NCBI GenBank assembly: GCA_003290165.1
Contig: QNQO01000598.1
Span: forward strand, 248,001-312,000
Origin: Berberis thunbergii
Lineage: Eukaryota > Streptophyta > Magnoliopsida > Ranunculales > Berberidaceae
Direction of reading: 5' to 3'
DNA: 64,000 bases
Shown here: positions 1 to 8,579 of the stretch, piece by piece
Numbering within the stretch: position 1 is the first letter of the stretch
How the letters are laid out: each line of letters begins with the position of its first letter
Position numbers and translations under genes: made by a program
Notes under the pieces: generated by a model
The model's database searches: none
Seen by the model: the letters and a program-made list of their open reading frames with translations, nothing else
What the model was told of the DNA's origin: nothing

Positions 1-218
1 ATCATTGTAATGTCAAAATGCTCTTAGAGAGTTGAGCGGGAGATTAAAAATCTGAGACCGCCCAAATATTTCAGCTCTCTCCAACTTAAAACCTACAAAG
101 AAGAGAGAAACACACAGCCCCGCGATTCTCCTCCCTCCCTCTCTCTGCCATTCTCCTCCCTCCTTGCTCTCGCTTTCTAACCTACTGCACACCCCACACA
201 ACTGAAGGACCAATCGAG

Positions 219-485
219 GTGGTAAGCTTCGAAGAATTGGTCGAGAAGGACTGGTCCTTTATGGACTCAGACCCCAAAATCTCACCCCAACAACAAACCC
301 GAACACTCAATCGAATCATCTCAGCTGGAAATATCGGTGGGGGCTCCAAGGTCCTCATCTCAATTGGGACTGAAGAGTCTGTAGACCGAGTGGTCGACTC
401 CTCCTCCTCTGTTTTGAAACCCGACGATTTGCTTGTTGTTCATGATTCTTTGTTTGTTCTTGCTGGGGTTAAGGAGAAGCATGAT
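219..485 (+). pseudogene. N-terminal exon fragment of a plant SAM-dependent methyltransferase-like protein
   Basis: The open frame reads like the N-terminus of a conserved plant protein usually annotated as a SAM-dependent methyltransferase superfamily member: VEKDW near the start, then VLISIGTEE and LVVHDSLFVLAGVKEK. The identification is from memory of the family and is moderate. The expected initiator ATG is GTG at 219-221; the next in-frame ATG falls at the phenylalanine-methionine-aspartate stretch near 260. The family match stops at 485, where GTTTTG could serve as a splice donor; read-through ends at a TGA 12 bases later. The CT-rich sequence at 60-218 looks like its original 5' UTR. 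The methyltransferase domain is absent, so this is a non-functional piece. Confidence 0.5.
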
Positions 486-883
486 GTTTTGCTGTTTTGA
501 AACTCCTCCTCCTCTTCATTTTTTTAGAAGGTAATCATGGGTATTTGATATTGTTGAAGATCTTTCAATTTTAGTGTCTGGGTATTGCTTCATTTGTTAT
601 TTGAGCTGGAAATTTTGAATAAAGATTGAATTTTTATGATGGGTTTAGTTTGAATGAGAGCTTATGCGTGTTATTTGCTGTAGATCTGTTAATGGGTTTT
701 TCACTGCCCCTTTGAATTGTTTGATATGAGTGAATAGGTGGGTGCAATTTCATTTCATTCCCTTGTGTTTCTGTTTTTTTTTTCCTGAAAGGAGTCACAG
801 TTGTAGTTATTTAGTTGAGTTATACGTGAAAGTGGCTGATTTGATCTGATCTGGATTTGCAATGTTGTGGGTTGTTGTTACAG
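486..883 (+). other. Intron-like spacer between captured fragments 1 and 2
   Basis: T-rich, intron-like sequence running from a possible donor at 486 to a good polypyrimidine-AG acceptor at 883. No coding signal is seen. It would join the methyltransferase-like exon to the 5' UTR exon of the IQD fragment in a chimeric transcript. Confidence 0.4.
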
Positions 884-907
884 ATCGAATTGTTGAATGT
901 TCAGAAG

Positions 908-1185
908 ATGGGGAAGAAGGGGAACTGGTTTGTTGCAGTAAAGAAGGCATTCAGTCCTGAATCCAAGGAGAAGAAGAAGGAGGTCTTAAGAACACTTTTT
1001 ATCTGTTTTTTCGCACATCAGAATAGTCATTGGAAGTTTTGGTTTCTGCCTTTTGATTGAATTGTTGTTATGTTATTGATCAGAAAGCCAGCAATTTAAA
1101 GAAGAAATATGGGGTTGCATTGGGAAAGGACGAAGTTCCTTCCTCTTCCACTGTAGAAACTGTCAATAGGCCTCCTCCTTTTGAT
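908..1185 (+). pseudogene. IQD (IQ67-domain) protein, first two exons, truncated
   Basis: Exon 1 (ATG at 908, end 982) encodes 25 residues starting MGKKGNWF and running to KEKKKE, the hallmark N-terminus of plant IQD calmodulin-binding proteins, which scaffold at microtubules and membranes. A 5' UTR piece follows an acceptor at 883. Exon 2 starts at 1084 in phase 0 and carries a Lys-rich stretch, then SSSTVETV and a PPP run, typical of the region just before the IQ67 domain. The match stops near 1185, where carboxypeptidase sequence begins in a different frame. The IQ67 domain is missing, so calmodulin binding is lost. Confident as an IQD fragment. Confidence 0.8.
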
Positions 1186-1832
1186 GTCAGGCATTTTTTG
1201 CTGAGCATCCTCAGTATGCAAATAATGATTTCTTCATTACCGGAGAGTCATATGCTGGACACTACATCCCTGCTTTTGCTGCTCGAGTTCACCAGGGAAA
1301 CAAAGCTAAGGAAGGAATTCACATAAACTTAAAGGTACATGTGATTGCTCATGATTTAGTTTTACAGTATATGATTTTCTAGACTGCTTTTCTTAAGACT
1401 AAACTGGTAATTCGTTGTACAGGGATTCACTATTGGTAATGGACTTACAAATCCCGCTATCCAGTATAAAGCATACACAGATTACGCGCTGGATATGAAA
1501 TTAATTACAGAATCTGACTCTGAGAGAATAAACAGGATGCTTCCAGCATGTGAATTAGCAATCAAACTTTGTGGTAATACTTTGTATTTTAGATTTTATC
1601 CTTATTAGTTTCCTTGTATGACATTCACACTTTTGCTTGTATTTATTCTCAACTATTGAAGAAACATCCGTTAGGTGAAAATATGGTTTTATTCCTTAAG
1701 CATTAAAAGCCATGCACACTGTTTGACAAGTAATGTTTTTCAGGCACCGATGGTCAAACCTCTTGCTACGCAGCATATGCTGTTTGCAATTCCATGTACA
1801 GTAAGGTCATGGCCCTTGTTGGAGATAAGAAT
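1186..1832 (+). pseudogene. Serine carboxypeptidase-like (SCPL/S10) fragment, three exons
   Basis: Three exons (about 1186-1334, 1423-1573, 1744-1832) have matching splice phases and GT/AG borders. They encode the middle of an S10 carboxypeptidase: FFAEHPQYANNDFFITGES, the catalytic serine motif GESYAGHY, IHINLKGFTIGNGLT, then ALDMKLI and ACELAIKLCGTDG. It resembles the plant SCPL48/49 (carboxypeptidase III) group. The signal peptide, propeptide and the C-terminal part with catalytic Asp and His are absent, so it cannot be active. It joins the IQD fragment within an exon and out of frame. Its last exon ends in phase 0 and is followed by a phase-0 bHLH exon. Confidence 0.85.
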
Positions 1833-1927
1833 GTAAGACATTGTGAAAAGTTGATTGTTCATTTTCTGAGTGTTACATTTTCTGAGTTATCTTATAATCT
1901 CACTGCCTTCAGTGTTCCTTTATGCAG

Positions 1928-2456
1928 GATACTGAAATTGACCAAGATAAAGGAACATCGCCACTTCTCGCAGAGGCTGTAAAAGGTAACAACAAAAGCA
2001 AAGAGAAGGTTGATCAAAATCAAACTTCCTCTACCAGTAGGGCGTCTGGGAAAATGGTTAAAGATGGTTCTCAACCCTCTGATGCTGGCAAGGAAGAATA
2101 TATCCATGTTCGCGCTAGAAGAGGCCAAGCTACAAACAGCCATAGTCTTGCAGAAAGAGTAAGATTTGTATCCAAAATTCAGTTTCTATGACATTAATAG
2201 TTGCTTATTGGTTTAATTTCATTTGTATTGCATCTGCATAACAGGTTAGAAGAGAAAAAATCAGTGAAAGGATGAAGTTTCTTCAGGAGCTTGTACCTGG
2301 TTACAACAAGGTATTTTATGGAGCTTATGATTTATGCTTTGCAATTTGTTTATTGTTTCACCAAAATTTACTTCAGGCGTAGTTGTTTATTTGCATGGGA
2401 TTTTCTTGAATTTGCAGGTTACAGGCAAAGCTGTCATCTTGAAATATGAATACTAA
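1928..2456 (+). pseudogene. bHLH transcription factor fragment (CIB/bHLH74-like), three exons
   Basis: Exons 1928-2158, 2245-2310 and 2418-2456 join in phase 0. They encode an acidic/serine-rich linker, then EEYIHVRARRGQATNSHS, the basic region with LAERVRREKISERM (His, Glu and Arg DNA-contact positions present), helix 1 and part of the loop (ELVPGYNKVTGKAVIL). The family normally continues with LDEIINYVQSLQ, but here the frame runs KYEY and stops, so helix 2 and the dimer interface are lost. The break lies a few codons into the third exon. DNA binding as a dimer is not expected. The fragment follows the carboxypeptidase fragment through an ordinary intron. Confidence 0.88.
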
Positions 2457-4610
2457 TGTTTGAATTTGAATAATAATAAAATGGTAAATCAGAATTGTTG
2501 AAGAACACGTGTCCAAAATATATGTTCATCTTCAATAAAAAGCTCTTTTGAACCACACGCACCCTATATGCCAAGCTTTATCTGGCTGAAATAACTCAGA
2601 ATTTTCACCTGACATAATTGTATATACACCTATTTGGGGCGGGTTTTTTTTTTTCCAGTTGATGATCTGTTTTACCTATGTTCTTTTAATGGTTTATAAT
2701 AATTTTACTGTAGTCTATTATGGAAGATCTGAGCAACCAAATTTTAATTTTTTCAATGTTAGATTCAGGGATAGTGGTAATTGAAGTACATTGAGCTATA
2801 GGGGAATTGCAAGAAATGAGAAAGAAAGTGAACTAAGAAGAGGTTAGTTGCATGATTTTGCTGCTGTCACTCTGTGATGATATTAGATACCTATTGATCA
2901 TTTGATTGTATCACAAACACATTACAAAAAATGATATGTTTATAAATGAAAAATATTGATCATACTGTGGTGAATTACCTTGTGTTCGTTGTGTTTTTGG
3001 GTTTCATGTTTGTCCTTTGATAATGTTTATCCTCTGCAACACGAGATAAAAAAAATATATAGTTAGTTTGTTCAACTAATCTTCTAATTGATTTGGTGCT
3101 TAGGATTTTCTACTATTTACTGTAGGCACTCCGTAGTCTATAGGTTTTTTTGGTTTCTTGATTTGGGCTTTATATTTGTTTCCTGTGATTGTTGAAATAT
3201 AGGCTGTAATAAAATTTTGTGATGGGAACACTGGAATGGCAGCTTTGGCGACTCTAGTTGCTTGTGATATGGGGACCATTTTTGAGAAACATAGATTTTG
3301 GAGTCTAGATTGGATTAAAAAAAGGTTATCAGTATATGAATGATTTCATGGAAATGGAACATGTTATTGTAAAAGAACAAATCCATTTGCAGTATAAATG
3401 TATGACAAGACACAAACCAATTTAAGGTTCGATCCTTTTTTAAGGTTGTCAAGTGTTCCCTATGGTTTATAGTTGCCATGTTGACTAACTTGTAAATGAG
3501 AATGTTTGTACCATACGTGTTCTTGACTTAATCAGTTGATATAGTATAATAAGAAGGTCTGAGTATGATTTTGCCGAGTTTTGGTTCTATATTTGACAAT
3601 AGCAGTAATTCTAGCATACACGGGAACACAAGAAAATAAAAGAGGGTAACACGATTTAGTACATTTTGTATAGGGGAACAAGCTTGTTCTCTGCATTTAG
3701 TGGTTCATTTTCCTTGATAGGTGTAATGTGAAATGAGCAAACTTTGTTTTCTTGGCTTGAAGGCTTGAAGTTCTTACTGCCTAATTGATTTACACTTGCA
3801 AAGTCTCAGCTAATACTAGTAAACTGCATAGGTTCATTATTTATAGATTTGATGCTCTGGAATGCTCTTAATCAGAAACTTAACAGAAATGGGGTATTGG
3901 GATAGTGTTCCAAATACAATTATTAAAGGCTTGTAGCTGTTTCATCTATGCCGGAAGAACGAATGGAATACAATTATTGAGTTTTAAGTGGGCTTCAGTT
4001 TTGAAGATTGTTGGTAAAGATGGGAAAATCTGTTAGGACGGCATTATTAAAGGTAAGATCACATCTTTGGATTCTTTTATGATTGTAAATAGCATATATT
4101 TCAAATTTCCTTTTTTCATTCATTCTTATCATTAAAGTTTTTGCTGTGGATAAGAACGATTAAGTCGATCATTGAGAGTGTATTTAATATTACACACGTG
4201 AAAATGATTTTACTGAACTTAATTTGTGACATTTTCAACCATGAACTGAATTGAATGAACTGATTCAGTTCCTCAAAATTTCTGAAGAAAACATGAAATT
4301 GTGAGACTTTATGGCTAACTTAGAGTTGATAAGACAATGGCATTTTGAATTAAAGAGTGAGTTAGTTTGTTTCTTCGGCAATTATGAACAAGTCAATGTC
4401 ATCTAAGCATTGCATCTGTGAGCCAAAGCAGAAATCCCCTTGCTTATGTAAGTTTCATGTTTTGAGTTACTCTGCAGCTGAAAACTTGTGTCTTTTCCTT
4501 TAACTTTGAATGTGAATTTAAAATGTGAAATTGCATTTGAAGAATTTTTTGGATAGCAGTTAACTCTGCTGTGAGTTACCTTGCATTATTGTCAGAGAGG
4601 CCATTTGTTT
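2457..4610. other. Non-coding stretch inside the putative CACTA element
   Basis: About 2.1 kb of AT-rich sequence with no recognisable gene. The only coding-like item is a possible mini exon at 4020-4052, reading MGKSVRTALLK from an ATG and followed by a good donor (GTAAGA). I do not recognise it. It could be another captured first exon or chance. Confidence 0.4.
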
Positions 4611-4615
4611 GCCAT

Positions 4616-4995
4616 TGTCTGTTGCCAACAACAATAAAAAAAACTTAGCAAATTTGATTGTTGCCAACAACAATCAAAAAACTTAGCCAGATTTTTTTTG
4701 TTGCCAGTTTGATTGCTGCCAATTTTTTTGTTGTTGCCAATTTGATTGCTGCCAACAACAATCAAATTGATTGTTGCCAGTTTGACTGTTGCCAACAACA
4801 ATAAAAAAAAACTTAGCCAATTTGATTGTTGCCAGTTTGATTGTTGCCAACAACAATCAAAAAACTTAGCCAAATTTTTTTTTGTTGCCAGTTTGATTGC
4901 TGCCAATTTTTTTTGTTGTTGCCAATTTGATTGTTGCCAACAACAATAAAAAAAACTTAGCCAATTTTATTGTTGCCAGTTTGATTGTTGCCATA
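4616..4995. repeat. Tandem palindromic repeat array (TTGATTGTTGCC / AACAACAATCAA)
   Basis: About 380 bp made of repeated short units built from TTTGATTGTTGCC and its complement-like partner AACAACAATCAAA, linked by AACTTAGCCAA. Adjacent halves form perfect hairpins (TTGATTGTTG-CC-AACAACAATCAA). Any frame gives a low-complexity translation, so this is not coding. Confidence 0.8.
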
Positions 4996-5424
4996 ATTAT
5001 CTAATTAAGGCATCATGTTCATGGTTCTGTACAATTCGTTATTTATTTGCTTTGCAAGCTGAATACATGACAATGGTCTATAGAGTGTGTTCTTAAGTTG
5101 AGAACTGAATGGAGTTCTCTGGCTCCATATAGAGGGTTCTTAAGTTGAGATATTGAGTGAAGATCTCTGCCTTTCAACAGGCTTGTGCTGCCACAATCTG
5201 ATTAGATTTGCATGCGTTTGTTTATCCATTTTTTTAACTTTTGAAGCATAGTAGAACTTGTAAAAATTGTCTCTCAGTGACTCACTAGCATTGGTAATAC
5301 CTAAGAACCTATAAGTGACCTTCCTTTTTTTGTTTTTTTTTTTAAGAACATTAATAGCATTTCTCATATATCAGTGCTTTTGTAAGATTACACCCTTGCT
5401 CACAGTAATTTTCATGTGTAACAG

Positions 5425-5717
5425 GAGAAGATCATACATGAACTTGGCTTGGATATGGAGAGTACTGCTAATCGCCTTGATTTTGTTCAGGTTCTCTTTC
5501 CCTGAGTGTTTTATTTAATAATATCATCAGTGAACTACCAAAATATGATATTTTTTCTTCATTTGATACTGTGATCTGATAGACAACAACAATGCATTTT
5601 TTGCAGAAAAAAGTTGCAGCTGTCATGAAAAGGGTCGGGGCGAAGGGGCAGATTATGATGATACTAGCTTTAGTGGTTCTTTTCATTGTTTTATTTGTCT
5701 TGGTATTTTTCACTTAG
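5425..5717 (+). pseudogene. SYP61: SYP61-type Qc-SNARE, last two exons (C-terminal tail anchor)
   Basis: Exon 5425-5490 encodes the end of the SNARE coiled coil (HELGLDMESTANRLDFVQ). Exon 5607-5717 encodes KKVAAVMKRVGAKGQ, then a hydrophobic tail anchor (MMILALVVLFIVLFVLVFF) ending in threonine and TAG. Both have clean GT/AG borders in phase 0. This matches the C-terminus of plant SYP61, a trans-Golgi/early endosome syntaxin. The N-terminal domain and most of the SNARE motif are missing. It is the most downstream gene piece in the CACTA element and has the same orientation as the others. Confidence 0.8.
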
Positions 5718-5879
5718 GTCCATTAAGTGCTTGTTGCGGTGGTAATGTAGCACAGAGCTTGTAACAGAGTTCCCCCTGGCATTTAGGACAATAGATGTGT
5801 TGGATTATTTTGAGTTAGTAAATAAACGGTGGCGTGGTGATTGTTTTCTTAGGTACTACGCTGCGACAGATCAGCGTAG

Positions 5880-6024
5880 CAGCAAACAACAGCAGCAATG
5901 CGTAGCAGCAGCAGCAGCAGCAGCAGCAACTCAGGGCAGCGCAGCGGCATCAGCGACGCAGCAGCAGCATCCGGGACTTATGGTAACCCAAAATTTATGG
6001 GACTTATGGTAACCCAAAATTTAC
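5880..6024. repeat. CAG/GCA microsatellite and 26-bp tandem duplication
   Basis: 5880-5965 is an imperfect run of AGC/GCA triplets. Immediately after, a 26-bp unit beginning GGGACTTATGGTAACCC occurs twice (5973 and 5999). No coding role is evident. Confidence 0.75.
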
Positions 6025-6183
6025 GTTTAGTTAGTAGTATTAAAAATTCAAATAAATTATTATAAATTTTTTTATAAGATTATTCTAGTAGTATAACAAC
6101 TGGGCATTTGGTTGGTAGTATTATTCTAGCTTTGGTCTAGTAGTATTATTCTAAGATTGTTTTAGTTTAACAAATTGTAACTG

Positions 6184-6662
6184 ATGTTAAGGACTTTCAG
6201 GGAGTGATTAACAAAATGTGAATGTTCTTGTTGTTGCTGATATAGAATGTGAATGCTTCAGTTGTGAATGCTCCAGTTGTTACTGAGGTAATATGTTGCA
6301 GATGGTGGAGAATGCAAGTGCTTAAGTGTTGCAGAGTGCTCTGTCAGATGGTGGATGAGAAGGGTTCTTCAGTATTCTGTTAGTGGTTAGAAGAATGTTT
6401 GTTAGAAGAGTAATGCTCTGTTAGAAGAATAATGCTATGTTAGTTGCTCTGACCTCTGTGAGGTATGAGTATAAATAGGAGAATGGCAATAACATTGGGA
6501 TTCATGATTTCACACATTGTACAATTGAGCAAATGCTTATTAGGAGATTAAGGCATCTCGAACAGCCTACATCATTCAGTTCATATTACATTGTAATTCA
6601 CTCTTTCGAGTTGTATCTTGTAATTCCAATTTCAGCATTGTCAATACAATTTCTGTTCCAGC
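6184..6662 (+). mobile_element. Possible solo LTR (Copia-like)
   Basis: The stretch begins TGTTAAGG and may end CCAGCA. It contains a TATAAATAGG promoter-like box at about 6469 followed by TTGTAATTCA-type polyadenylation-like sequence, as in a short plant LTR. Candidate 5-bp flanks (ACTGA / ATTGA) match at only 4 of 5 positions. No internal domain is adjacent. Tentative. Confidence 0.3.
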
Positions 6663-6749
6663 AATTGATTGTTGAAATCTTCTAGTCTTCTATATAAGAT
6701 GTAATGAAAAGTCATTTGATAGCAACAAAAAAAAACAAAAATTGCTATG

Positions 6750-6966
6750 TATACTCTACCATAGCGTTTTTAAACCGCTATGAAAGGCTCTCTATCATAG
6801 CGTTTTTAAACCGCTATAAAAGGATCTACCATAGCGTTTTATAACCGCTATAAAATGATCTACCATAGCGTTTTATAACCGCTATGGGTCTATTATAGCT
6901 CCGGCTGTCATAGCGGTTACTAAACCGCTATGGTATCCTACCATAGCGGTTTTTAAACGCTATTGA
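6750..6966. repeat. Six palindromic subterminal repeats of the CACTA element
   Basis: Six near-identical units of about 30 bp, each ATAGCG-(TTTTAAA-like core)-CGCTAT and so self-complementary, usually preceded by ACC or ATC. They sit directly inside the CACTA terminus at 6968-6986. In this superfamily such repeats are bound by the TNPA-type protein; that role here is inference. Confidence 0.85.
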
Positions 6967-6986
6967 ACACAAATTTTCTTGTAGTG

Positions 6987-7639
6987 CACAGGGACAGTGC
7001 AAACTGCAAAGACACACATTCGACTCTTTTAACTTTCAGCAAGCCTTGCAAATGTTAGGACATTAAGACTGGTAATTTTATTTGTCAGTCAGTGTAGTTA
7101 ATAGTTGATAATAAGAGATTCAGTTCAATTTCCATATAAGCTAACCACCTCGGCTATGTGTTCAATATTCCTTTGAACTGCTAGGTGGGATTCTTCAACC
7201 AAATTAATCACAACTATATTGGCAAAGTTCATAGGTCACTAACCATCTTCATCAAAGCACTGAAACTATAAACCTTCTTAGGGCTCATTTGCACAGTAAT
7301 CTACTTTTGAGAATTGATCCAGTTCAGCTCAATGCCAACAAATTAAGCACATCAACTTGTCTTAATATTAGGTTTTACGCCAAGTGAGTATATCAATAAT
7401 CCACCAGTTCCCCAAAGACAATCAAATTTCACAAGATGTATTATATGAATCAAACAAGCTCACTTTGAAGATCGAATACGTAACCCCAACTATGCATCAT
7501 AACATTTCATCTGGATATAAACTACTAAAGCAAACAAAACCATAGATCAGATTAAAAAAAAAAACCTTTCGGGCTTACAGCTGAATAAATAAATAAGTTT
7601 AAGCAAGTTAGACATGAAAGGCCGAACAGTAGCACAAAC
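6987..7639. other. Spacer, no gene seen
   Basis: AT-rich sequence between the CACTA end and the PCNA fragment. I see no exon with plausible borders, although its lower-coordinate part could be intron of the minus-strand PCNA fragment. Confidence 0.4.
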
Positions 7640-7876
7640 CTTATCAACACATTCATTCTGTCTGCAAACAATATTTGTAGTTCCAATGTCACCCTTTGCT
7701 GAGAACTTGACACCCTCCTTTGTCACAGAGATGACAACTGCACATGATAACCAATAGAAACTAGTAAATAAACTAAAAACACACAGTTGGAATCAAATAG
7801 AATGGTATTAAAGCTGAAAACACAATAATACCAGTATCACCAATGCTGCTGAGATCCTTGCAAATTTTGGCGTACA
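7640..7876 (-). pseudogene. PCNA: PCNA (sliding clamp) fragment, two exons
   Basis: On the minus strand, about 7832-7876 encodes AKICKDLSSIGDT and 7640-7737 encodes [19 protein letters not shown], continuing to [12 protein letters not shown]. The two join across an intron with matching phase (G|TT making valine) and GT/AG borders. This is the centre of plant PCNA, the replication clamp, normally about 263 residues. The first exon has no acceptor: the match breaks into intron-like or unrelated sequence near 7876. The remaining two thirds are not found nearby. Cysteines replace residues common in plant PCNA, and the piece is non-functional as it stands. Confidence 0.8.
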
Positions 7877-8031
7877 GAAAAAAGAAAAAAAAAAAGTATG
7901 TGCGCATAGAAAATATGAGATGCTGTGAAAATGATGAGTTTAAGCATTTTATAATTTGTTTGTCAGGAATCCTAGATCTAGATCTAGAACCCCACAAAAA
8001 GAAATCAAGAAGAAATGAAAGAGGCACTTAC

Positions 8032-8049
8032 CTTATCTGATTTCTTCAT
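8032..8049 (-). other. Possible tiny first exon, divergent from the DUF4091 gene
   Basis: On the minus strand an ATG at 8049 opens MKKSDK followed by a near-perfect donor (GTAAGT) at 8031. The upstream sequence (8050-8110) is GC-richer and stays open (STPPREEAPHR). It could be the promoter-proximal exon of a gene whose downstream part was replaced by the PCNA fragment. The gene is not recognised. Confidence 0.3.
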
Positions 8050-8109
8050 GCGATGGGGAGCTTCTTCTCTCGGTGGAGTTGACGATGGGAAGGGAGGATG
8101 CGATGGAGC

Positions 8110-8566
8110 CAAAAACCAAAACCAAATTCGATTTTTGGGGGAAAATAAGGACTGCTTCATTTTCTGTTGAAACTCCCTCCAATTTTCATCATGCATGTGC
8201 CTTGGACCCTCCCAAGCTCACGTGCCAAGGAGCGTCCCGGCAGCCACCCAGGCGCTCGACCGAGGCCAGCTAGAAAAACACATAGGAGACAATGTGGATG
8301 TGCTTAGAATGCCCGGGTCGGAGGGGCACCGACTTGGAGGATTGCGCCCTGCACACGTCATGATGGCATTTGCTCATCAAAGGAATGAACCAACACACCA
8401 CACCATTTGGTACAAATTGGCAATTCCCAAATCCCGGTTCCGGTTCCGGTTCTGGTTCGTCGAGCTTTTTAAGTTAAATCTGCTTCCTCTTTAGGCGATC
8501 TCTCCTTCAACTTCTCATCCGAAACTCAGACTCACAAACAGTTCGATCGACCAATTATAACCTGAA
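8110..8566 (+). promoter_or_regulatory. Promoter and 5' UTR region of the DUF4091 gene
   Basis: A relatively GC-rich stretch compared with its surroundings, holding a CACGTG G-box core at 8219-8224 (within CTCACGTGCC) and a CGGTTCCGGTTCCGG repeat near 8436-8450. A CT-rich leader (8480-8566) precedes the ATG at 8567. No clear TATA box was identified. The start site is not determinable from sequence alone. Confidence 0.4.
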
Positions 8567-8579
8567 ATGGAAAATACAA
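8567..8579 (+). CDS. DUF4091 gene, exon 1
   Basis: Only 13 coding nt (MENT plus one base), donor GTGAGT. Joining to exon 2 makes an AGA codon and the sequence MENTRESPQDVV, which supports this start. Confidence 0.8.

Larger units (their letters stand above)
1..6986 (+). mobile_element. CACTA (En/Spm-like) transposon, right part, carrying captured gene fragments
   Basis: The sequence ending at 6986 (6968-6986) is the reverse complement of a terminus starting CACTACAAGAAAA, the classic plant CACTA end, so the element lies to the left. Just inside it are six palindromic subterminal repeats (6750-6966), as expected for transposase-binding regions of this superfamily. No matching left end starting CACTA was found between 1 and 6700, so the element presumably begins before the window, and the left limit given is only the window edge. 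Five fragments of unrelated genes, all on the + strand, lie inside. No transposase was seen. The right end is well supported; that all fragments belong to this element is inference. Confidence 0.6.

Noticed and set aside
1057..1326. A single 89-codon protein
   Set aside because: It is an IQD exon read through into carboxypeptidase sequence out of frame; the true carboxypeptidase frame is different.
4592..4949. Asn/Gln-rich frame on the minus strand and Cys-rich frame on the plus strand
   Set aside because: Translation of a hairpin repeat array, not a protein.
5797..6012. Frame with poly-Gln/Ala
   Set aside because: CAG/GCA microsatellite with no flanking conserved sequence.
6750..6966. CRISPR-like regularly spaced repeats
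   Set aside because: Spacing is short and the repeats are palindromic CACTA subterminal motifs in a plant genome.
1..6986. Helitron as the carrier of the gene fragments
   Set aside because: Gene capture in one orientation would fit, but I saw no hairpin plus CTRR end, while a clear CACTA terminus with subterminal repeats is present. Not fully excluded without the left end.
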